NCBI GenBank assembly: GCA_027039465.1
Contig: JALWEA010000426.1
Coordinates: 1 to 28,568 of the forward strand
Direction of reading: 5' to 3'
Source: Calditrichia bacterium
GTDB lineage: Bacteria > Calditrichota > Calditrichia > Calditrichales > Calditrichaceae
DNA length: 28,568 nucleotides
Shown here: positions 23,751 to 28,568 of the stretch, piece after piece
Layout of the letters: every line of letters begins with the position of its first letter
Numbering within the stretch: the first letter of the stretch is position 1
Notes under the pieces: generated by a model
Seen by the model: the letters and a program-made list of their open reading frames with translations, nothing else
What the model was told of the DNA's origin: nothing
The model's database searches: none
Made by a program: the position numbers and the translations under genes

Positions 23751-25444
23751 TTTGATATTTCCGTTATCGGCGGCAATGTAAATATGATGCCGCTCGTTTC
23801 CCAGCGTTTACGCACTTTAACGGTGTCTTGCATGAATTTGAACGGTTCGCAAAATCTGAACGGCAAAAGCGAGCCGTGGTCAAGTTTCCCGTTTTCATTC
23901 AAATCAATAAACCCGTCGATTTTATACGAACCTTCAGGCAAGTAATCGAACTTAAAAGAGTGTTTATTCCGAATTGTCAAACTTTTGTAAAACCGTTTTC
24001 CACGTACACTTCGTATGTTTAAAATAAGAGGGTGATTTAAACTGATTGCCGGTTGAATCGTGCCGCTGATTTCTCCTAGTTCTTTTTGGGAAATAATGGT
24101 AAAGACGTGGCTACTGATTGAATCTTTGGTAGTTTTACCGAAATAGCTTTTTTGTTTATCAAGCTTTAAAATCGATTGATAGGTTTGGTCGGGTTTCAAC
24201 GGTTTATTCGGATGATATTCAATGTGATACAAATTTTTAATGCGCCATTGGCCGGGCACAGGTTTGCCCGTTTCGCTTTGCAAACGATAATTGCTTTTTA
24301 TCTGTTGTCCGTCCACAGGCTGATTAAATTCGAACACTACGGATGTTTCCGGACGCACGTTTTTCGCGCTATCCTTTGGCAGGTGGCGCAAAAGTTTAAA
24401 TGTGCTCGTGTCCTTCTTAGTTGTACTCATAAAGTAAGTGATCAATGTGTCGGGATTGCGATTGCCCGAACTGTCCGCCAAATTTTGGCATTTTACCCGA
24501 TAGATTCTGCCGCTATCCATGGGCGCCGTAACTAATTCCAACCAGGTATCATGTTTGGGCGCTTTTGCCAAAGCTTTAATCCGTAACGGTTGATTTGTCA
24601 AACTGTCTGCAATGGAAATTTCAGTTAAACTATCCAATGCCAAAGGTTCGTTAAAACGCAAAACCAATAAATCTTGATAACGCGCTCTGGCGGCGGTCAA
24701 CATCGGTGGTATTGTATCCAGCTTAGCCGGTTGCATGTCTAGGCCGCGGAATCGGTTCAAAGAATCGTGCAAAGCAACATCCCGAAAGCTTAAAGCAAAA
24801 CGCTCCATGATGGCATCCAAAAGAAGATTGTGGTTACGATCTTCCACGCCCATCACGCGGTATTTTCCGTTTTTTAAATAGCCTAGCGTGTACTCACCTT
24901 TATCGCCGGTTAACGTAACATAATCGGGCTTGTTCTTGAAGGGATTAAAACGAATCGAATCGTTTGTCAGATAAGCAAAAATGTAAAAAGTCTCGCTGCG
25001 TTTTAAACCATAAATTCGGCCTGATATTTGGCCTTGATCAATGGTATCTCCGGTAGAAAATGCCAAGGTAAAACTATACGTCATTTTGTTGTTGTGCATA
25101 TCCTGCAATCCGCTGCCTACCGAAAGCACATACGTTTGTTGCGGCTTGAGCGAATCTTCCAAACTTACAATTAAAATACGCCCTTTTTCCCAATCGGTTC
25201 TGAATTTAACAGGGGGAGAAATAAATAAATTGTTACGAACCGTGCTTTGTTTCATGCGTTCCGAGAAAACGATTTTTATTTTATTCAAAGTAACGGGAAT
25301 ATTTAAGGCACCTGGCAAAGGCTCGGAAGTTATAATTTCCGGAGGAATTCGATCCACCGGGCCGCCTGATGGCGGCCGCTGTACAGCACAGGAAAAAATC
25401 AGGAAAGATATGATGAATAGAAGAATAAATTTGCTAAAATACAC
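23747..25444 (-). CDS. Lipoprotein with two SbsA-type Ig-like domains
   Basis: A 565-residue lipoprotein. The signal sequence ends in a lipobox (FSC, Cys19) followed by AVQRPPSGGPVDRIPPEI, the N-terminal hallmark of envelope Ig-like lipoproteins of Bacteroidota and relatives. An SbsA-like Ig domain lies at about 35-135 (LNKIKIVFSERMK, YVLSVGSGLQDMHNN). More beta-rich segments follow (SGRIYGLKRSETFYIFAY), with a second Ig-like domain at about 345-450 (VVFEFNQPVDGQQIKSNY). The last ~110 residues contain a transthyretin-like stretch (GSYKIDGFIDLNENGKLDHG) with a DLNENG loop. The start is GTG, with GGAG 6 nt upstream and a plausible promoter at 25473-25502. It heads the dapF operon. The role is unknown; attachment or envelope structure is a guess. 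Confidence 0.85.
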   Translation of the reverse strand: MYFSKFILLFIISFLIFSCAVQRPPSGGPVDRIPPEIITSEPLPGALNIPVTLNKIKIVFSERMKQSTVRNNLFISPPVKFRTDWEKGRILIVSLEDSLKPQQTYVLSVGSGLQDMHNNKMTYSFTLAFSTGDTIDQGQISGRIYGLKRSETFYIFAYLTNDSIRFNPFKNKPDYVTLTGDKGEYTLGYLKNGKYRVMGVEDRNHNLLLDAIMERFALSFRDVALHDSLNRFRGLDMQPAKLDTIPPMLTAARARYQDLLVLRFNEPLALDSLTEISIADSLTNQPLRIKALAKAPKHDTWLELVTAPMDSGRIYRVKCQNLADSSGNRNPDTLITYFMSTTKKDTSTFKLLRHLPKDSAKNVRPETSVVFEFNQPVDGQQIKSNYRLQSETGKPVPGQWRIKNLYHIEYHPNKPLKPDQTYQSILKLDKQKSYFGKTTKDSISSHVFTIISQKELGEISGTIQPAISLNHPLILNIRSVRGKRFYKSLTIRNKHSFKFDYLPEGSYKIDGFIDLNENGKLDHGSLLPFRFCEPFKFMQDTVKVRKRWETSGIIFTLPPITEISK

Positions 25445-25472
25445 CGATTACTCCCACATTATTTGCAAGGGT

Positions 25473-25502
25473 AATATAGGATGAAAAGGGTATTGATAGC
25501 AA
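25473..25502 (-). promoter_or_regulatory. Candidate sigma70-type promoter of the Ig-lipoprotein/dapF operon
   Basis: On the minus strand, TTGCTA (25497-25502) and TATATT (25473-25478) are separated by 18 bp. They match the TTGACA and TATAAT consensus at 4 and 5 of 6 positions. The start would give a leader of about 20 nt before the GTG at 25444. Confidence 0.5.
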
Positions 25503-25548
25503 AAGCAAAGTGCAATATCGGGAAGAGAGACGGGACGGTGGTAGCAAC

Positions 25549-25579
25549 CAAAAAATGGACTGATTGCTATCAGTCCATT
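25549..25579 (-). terminator. Probable terminator of the ffh-rplS operon (first palindrome)
   Basis: AATGGACTGAT (25554-25564) pairs perfectly with ATCAGTCCATT (25569-25579) around a TGCT loop. On the minus strand it is followed by TTTTTGG, as in a short intrinsic terminator. It lies 68 bp past the rplS stop. A second palindrome with the same core lies just before it (25595-25620). Confidence 0.6.
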
Positions 25580-25594
25580 ACGGAAAACGGCAAA

Positions 25595-25620
25595 GCCTGA
25601 CTGATAGCTATCAGTCAGGC
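25595..25620. repeat. Perfect 26-bp palindrome sharing its core with the neighbouring hairpin
   Basis: GCCTGACTGATAG and CTATCAGTCAGGC are exact reverse complements with no spacer. The core ACTGATAGCTATCAGT matches the hairpin at 25554-25579 (ACTGATTGCTATCAGT) at all but one base. It may be a second terminator stem, although no T-run follows directly, or a binding site for a dimeric protein, or a palindromic element copied once. Confidence 0.6.
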
Positions 25621-25646
25621 CCCCGCAACGCATTACATCTTTTCTA

Positions 25647-25991
25647 TTAAGAAGTCCGCTCTTTAATTCTGGCTGCCTTACCTCTGCGGCTACGCAAATA
25701 ATACAATTTTGCTCTGCGTACTTTCCCGCGTCGTTTTACTTCGATCTTTGCCAATCTCGGTGAATGCAACGGGAAAATCCGCTCCACACCGATGCCGTTT
25801 GAAATCTTGCGTACCGTAAAGGTTTCGTTAATTCCGCCGCCTTTGCGCTTAATGCAAACGCCTTCGAATACCTGAATTCGTTCCTTATTCCCTTCGATCA
25901 CGCGCACATGAACCGCCACCGTATCACCGGGTTGAAATTCAGGAATGTCCATTCGCAATTGATTAGCCGTTACTGCATGTAAAATATCCAT
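25647..25991 (-). CDS. rplS: Ribosomal protein bL19
   Basis: Large-subunit protein at the 30S-50S interface. Its 114 residues match the family length. The N-terminal MDIPEFQPGDTVAVHVRV and the middle RIQVFEGVCIKRKGGGI are followed by the C-terminal KVRRAKLYYLRSRRGKAARI; these are conserved blocks of bL19. It lies 31 bp after trmD, as expected for the rpsP-rimM-trmD-rplS order. The ribosome binding site (GACGGA) before the ATG is weak. It is the last gene of the operon, and the palindromes downstream may terminate it. Confidence 0.97.
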   Translation of the reverse strand: MDILHAVTANQLRMDIPEFQPGDTVAVHVRVIEGNKERIQVFEGVCIKRKGGGINETFTVRKISNGIGVERIFPLHSPRLAKIEVKRRGKVRRAKLYYLRSRRGKAARIKERTS

Positions 25992-26022
25992 AATTCCGTC
26001 TCACATTTTGTTTTTATTTAAC

Positions 26023-26727
26023 TTATTTTATTGTTTCCAAATATTTTTCGTACAAATCAGGGCGACGCCGTTTGGTGATTTTCTCACGCATTTTCTGTCG
26101 CCATTCCGCTATTTTTTGGTGATTTCCCGAAAGCAAAACATCCGGTACCCGTTTACCCATAAACTCTTCCGGACGCGTGTAATACGGTACATCCAGTAAA
26201 AGCTCATCCGAAAAAGAATCCGTCCAGGCCGAATTAATATCTTTGATCACCCCGGGCAAAAGCCTTACGATTGCATCAATGATCACCAAAGTCGCAATTT
26301 CACCGGAGCTAATAACATAATCTCCGAGAGAAATTTCATCAATCCGATAAAATTCATGAATCCGTTCATCGATACCTTTGTAATGCCCGCACAAAAATAC
26401 CAAATGTTCTTTAAGGCTCAGCTCCGTTGCCACAGATTGCTCAAATTTTCGGCCTCGAGGAGACGGCATCACAATATGCGCCTTGCGCACATCGTGCTCT
26501 GTAAAAACCTGTTGCAGGACCTTGTAAAACGGCTCGATTTTCAGCACCATGCCAGGCCCGCCTCCATACGGATAGTCATCAATCGTGCGATGCTTATCCG
26601 TAGTAAAATCGCGCAAATCATGAATGTTAATTTTCACGGCCTGTTTGCGCCGCCCCATCTTAATGATGCTCTCATCCAGCGGAGCTTGTAAAATTTTCGG
26701 AAAACCTGTGATAATATCGATCTGCAT
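26023..26727 (-). CDS. trmD: tRNA (guanine37-N1)-methyltransferase
   Basis: Methylates G37 next to the anticodon, using S-adenosylmethionine, to prevent frameshifting. Its 234 residues are near the family's usual 240-250. Hallmarks are DYPYGGGPGMVLKIEP (about 51-66), the trefoil-knot cofactor loop FLCGHYKGIDERI (about 111-123), SLGDYVISSGE (about 133-143) and the catalytic-type Asp170 in TDSFSDE. The start ATG has no strong Shine-Dalgarno site, and coupling with rimM 14 bp upstream is likely. Gene order and motifs make the identification secure. Confidence 0.97.
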   Translation of the reverse strand: MQIDIITGFPKILQAPLDESIIKMGRRKQAVKINIHDLRDFTTDKHRTIDDYPYGGGPGMVLKIEPFYKVLQQVFTEHDVRKAHIVMPSPRGRKFEQSVATELSLKEHLVFLCGHYKGIDERIHEFYRIDEISLGDYVISSGEIATLVIIDAIVRLLPGVIKDINSAWTDSFSDELLLDVPYYTRPEEFMGKRVPDVLLSGNHQKIAEWRQKMREKITKRRRPDLYEKYLETIK

Positions 26728-26741
26728 CTCAAAGAACGCCC

Positions 26742-27242
26742 TTAATCGAGCATACCCTCCATAACATGAATAACCATGGTACGCTCTTTGGCATTAACCG
26801 ATTTAACAACCGACTTAATTGCCGGAATCAACTTTTCTTGGCCATCATCCGTAGCCAGTACATAAACGTCATTAGCCGTATGCGTCCAAACATCACGAAT
26901 CGTACCGATGAAAAGACCCTGCTCATCAAAAACTTTCATGCCGATCAAATCATGGACGTAATACTCATCCTTACCCAGCGGCATCAGGTCTTTTTCGGGA
27001 ATAAAAATATAATGATTACGCAAGGCCTCCGCCTGATCGTAATCATTTATTTCCAAAAACTTGAGAAAAACAAACCTATTCGACAACCGAGCTTTTTCGA
27101 TCGAATAGGCTTGTTTTTGATTTTCGTGTTCGATATAAACGGTCTTTAATTCCAAAAAATGCTCGGGAAATGACGTAATAACTTCCACCTTCACCGAGCC
27201 TTTAACGCCATGAGGCTTTAGAATTTTACCGATAACAAACAT
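26742..27242 (-). CDS. rimM: Ribosome maturation factor RimM
   Basis: Helps assembly of the 30S subunit head, binding near uS19. At 166 residues it has the family length. The N-terminal FVIGKILKPHGVKGSVKV is the RimM beta-barrel signature, and the C-terminal PRC-barrel part contains EYYVHDLIGMKVFDEQG, IGTIRDV and ANDVYVL. It begins 5 bp after khpA stops. Its start codon and weak GAG site are part of a 7-bp hairpin at 27241-27259 that also contains the khpA stop codon in its loop, which suggests coupled translation. Confidence 0.96.
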   Translation of the reverse strand: MFVIGKILKPHGVKGSVKVEVITSFPEHFLELKTVYIEHENQKQAYSIEKARLSNRFVFLKFLEINDYDQAEALRNHYIFIPEKDLMPLGKDEYYVHDLIGMKVFDEQGLFIGTIRDVWTHTANDVYVLATDDGQEKLIPAIKSVVKSVNAKERTMVIHVMEGMLD

Positions 27243-27259
27243 TCTCGTTATTCGAGAAT
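27241..27259 (-). promoter_or_regulatory. Hairpin over the khpA stop and rimM start codons
   Basis: ATTCTCG (27241-27247) and CGAGAAT (27253-27259) are perfect 7-bp arms with a 5-nt loop. The loop holds the TAA stop of khpA (27248-27250), and one arm holds the rimM weak Shine-Dalgarno site and two bases of its ATG. A ribosome finishing khpA would melt the stem, so this looks like a translational coupling element. It is short, and coincidence is possible. Confidence 0.45.
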
Positions 27260-27484
27260 TTCCAGAACAGCACGTTTACCTTGTTTAGCAGAAGCGGCAG
27301 CTAAAAGCGTACGGATGGATTTGGCAGTTTGTCCTCTCTTACCAATAACCTTACCTAAATCACCTTCGCCAACGCGCAGTTCATAAACCGTTACTCGTTC
27401 ACCTTCAACTTCAGTAACCTGAACTTCATCAGGTTTGTCCACCAGATGTTTGGCGATGAACTCGACGAAATTTTTCATATCCAC
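27248..27484 (-). CDS. khpA: KH-domain RNA-binding protein KhpA
   Basis: A 78-residue single KH-domain protein that binds RNA, with a partner (KhpB/EloR) in Firmicutes; its role elsewhere is less clear. The GxxG loop is visible (VIGKRGQTAKSIR, Gly48-Lys-Arg-Gly51), with an N-terminal helix FVEFIAKHLVDKPDEV. The start is a GTG with GGAGG 8 nt upstream, a better fit than the internal ATG at codon 3, which would give 14 nt. It lies between rpsP and rimM, as in many bacteria, with a 90-bp gap that contains a likely promoter. Confidence 0.94.
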   Translation of the reverse strand: MDMKNFVEFIAKHLVDKPDEVQVTEVEGERVTVYELRVGEGDLGKVIGKRGQTAKSIRTLLAAASAKQGKRAVLEILE

Positions 27485-27540
27485 AATACGTCCCTCCGTT
27501 TAGTAAACATTCACAACTGCTGTTTTCTTTATGTTCTACT

Positions 27541-27569
27541 ATTATAGTAAGATTCCATCCAAAAAACAA
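27541..27569 (-). promoter_or_regulatory. Internal promoter between rpsP and khpA
   Basis: On the minus strand, TTGTTT (27564-27569) lies exactly 17 bp upstream of a perfect TATAAT (27541-27546). This would let khpA-rimM-trmD-rplS be transcribed apart from ffh-rpsP. The -35 element matches the consensus at only 3 positions, but the -10 and the spacing are ideal. Confidence 0.5.
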
Positions 27570-27574
27570 GAATT

Positions 27575-28069
27575 TTAACTTTCCTGCTTTTCTTCCGCTG
27601 CTTGAGCCTGCTCTATTGTTTGTTCTTCCTGAGTTGCCTCGGCGGCCGGAGCTTCCTGCTCGGCTTCTTTGGGTTGTTCTTCTACGGTTTCGGCTTTTTT
27701 AGCTTTGGCTTGTTGAGCTTTTTTGGCTTCCAACCGTTTTTGGCGCTCCAATTGAAGCACTTCCCATTTTTTGAACTCTTCCGTAATCTTGGCTTCGTCG
27801 GCGCCCTGCTTCATTAAGTCCCATTTCAACCAAATGCCTTTGCGACTTAACAAGCTGCGTACCGTTTGCGAGGGTTGAGCACCGTTCTTTAACCAATAAA
27901 TCACGCGTTCCTCGTCAACTTCCACTTGATAGGGCTCCGTTAACGGATTGTATGTACCAACCGTTTCAATAAAACGTCCGTCACGAGGCGACCGGCTGTC
28001 CGCAACCACGATCCGATAGTATGGCCGTTTCTTTCTTCCCATTCGACGTAATCTGATTCTTACTGCCAA
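27575..28069 (-). CDS. rpsP: Ribosomal protein bS16 with long charged C-terminal tail
   Basis: Small-subunit assembly protein. The core (about 1-80) is typical: AVRIRLRRMGRKKRPYYRIV, ADSRSPRDGRFIE, GTYNP and the GAQPS motif. The family is usually 80-90 residues, but here a C-terminal extension brings it to 164. It is rich in Lys, Ala, Glu and Gln (about 105-164) and is probably a disordered or helical tail, as in some Bacteroidota-type bS16 proteins. I set the start at a TTG (28067-28069), because GGAGG (28078-28082) lies 8 nt upstream and the resulting protein begins at AVRIRLRR, as in the family. A start five codons earlier would overlap the ribosome binding site. It lies 23 bp after ffh. 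Confidence 0.95.
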   Translation of the reverse strand: MAVRIRLRRMGRKKRPYYRIVVADSRSPRDGRFIETVGTYNPLTEPYQVEVDEERVIYWLKNGAQPSQTVRSLLSRKGIWLKWDLMKQGADEAKITEEFKKWEVLQLERQKRLEAKKAQQAKAKKAETVEEQPKEAEQEAPAAEATQEEQTIEQAQAAEEKQES

Positions 28070-28092
28070 AGTATTAACCTCCAACTTTTTTT

Positions 28093-28568
28093 CTAACCTA
28101 TTCCTAAGGGCATTCCACCTATGCCCCGGAACGATTTCTTATTCATTTGTTTCATCATTTTTTTCATTTGTTCAAATTGACGCATCAACTGATTCACATC
28201 CTGAACGCGTGTGCCGCTGCCAAAAGCAATGCGTTTACGTCGGCTGCCGTTTAAAATCTTTGGATTTCTCCGTTCTTCCTTCGTCATGGAATTGATAATG
28301 GCTTCCACACGCACCAACTGACGATCATCAACCTGCGCGTTTTTCAATTGACTTCCAACGCCCGGAATCATGCGCAAAATGGATTCCAAAGAACCCATTT
28401 TTTTAATCTGCTGCAATTGATCCAAAAAATCTTCCAGATCAAATTCCGCCTTGCGCAGCTTCTTTTCTAATTTTTCGGCTTTTTCCTTGTCAACAACTTC
28501 CTGAGCCTTTTCCACCAAAGTGACCACATCGCCCATACCTAAAATACGCGAGGCCATGCGATCCGGAT
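28093..28568 (-). CDS. ffh: Signal recognition particle protein Ffh (C-terminal M domain, 5' end outside window)
   Basis: Targets nascent membrane and exported proteins to the SecYEG/YidC membrane machinery as part of the SRP-4.5S RNA complex. Only the end is present: PDRMASRILGMGDVVTLVEKAQ, then a charged helix, the methionine-rich segment and the SRP RNA-binding motif NGSRRKRIAFGSG. The protein ends KSFRGIGGMPLGIG. The frame continues past the window edge, so the NG GTPase domain lies outside. The Met at 28557 is internal, not the start. The order ffh-rpsP-rimM-trmD-rplS is a conserved housekeeping arrangement. Confidence 0.97.
   Translation of the reverse strand, partial: PDRMASRILGMGDVVTLVEKAQEVVDKEKAEKLEKKLRKAEFDLEDFLDQLQQIKKMGSLESILRMIPGVGSQLKNAQVDDRQLVRVEAIINSMTKEERRNPKILNGSRRKRIAFGSGTRVQDVNQLMRQFEQMKKMMKQMNKKSFRGIGGMPLGIG

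Noticed and set aside
25448..25633. Minus-strand frame of 61 codons after rplS
   Set aside because: It spans the two palindromes and the promoter-like site, has odd Cys/Tyr/Pro composition, and resembles no protein. It is more likely noncoding.

Overview
The window carries about 20 genes, all read from the minus strand, so transcription runs from high to low coordinates. Base composition is moderate, roughly 40-45 % GC by eye. The large exported proteins end in Bacteroidota-style type IX secretion (T9SS type A) sorting modules, with hallmark strings such as NYPNPFNP, YNxLGQ, SGIYxYxL and a basic end. They sit beside a PorV/PorQ-like protein and a TonB-dependent receptor with a carboxypeptidase-like N-terminal domain. 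This points to a Gram-negative of the FCB group. Calditrichota (Caldithrix-like), or a neighbour such as Marinimicrobia or Ignavibacteria, is my best guess; this is inference, since no rRNA is present.

Layout from the right end, in transcription order. (1) 28568-25647: ffh (3' part), rpsP, khpA, rimM, trmD, rplS, the conserved SRP/ribosome-maturation operon. It has a probable internal promoter before khpA and two related palindromes after rplS, one of which may be the terminator. (2) 25444-20892: a tightly packed four-gene run of an Ig-like lipoprotein, dapF (lysine/peptidoglycan precursor), a TPR lipoprotein and a mannose-1-phosphate guanylyltransferase (GDP-mannose). (3) 20563-19284: a two-gene unit of a small conserved protein and an Mrr-like PD-(D/E)XK nuclease with an uncharacterised C-terminal half. 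Its codon use looks foreign. (4) 19082-18744: a PilZ-domain protein. (5) 18464-14166: two tandem paralogous secreted proteins with Asp-box-like motifs and T9SS tails, ended by a strong terminator.

(6) 14047-4537: a four-gene cassette of TonB-dependent receptor, a 1057-residue exported protein with a degenerate sorting tail, a PorV/PorQ-like outer-membrane protein, and a secreted two-jelly-roll/FN3 protein with a T9SS tail, also closed by a strong terminator. (7) 4430-4098: a small membrane protein. (8) 3971-693: a secreted subtilisin (S8) with an FG-GAP-type propeller and T9SS tail. (9) 1-692: no supportable gene; it holds diverged interspersed repeats and small palindromes.

The right third is housekeeping. 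The left two thirds is an envelope/secretion locus in which five secreted proteins carry C-terminal sorting modules. The cassette in (6) is the best candidate for a poorly described system: receptor, partner exported protein and PorV-like shuttle are co-transcribed, as would suit substrate capture or secretion at the outer membrane. Its substrate cannot be read from the sequence. No tRNA, rRNA, CRISPR array, transposase or phage gene was found.
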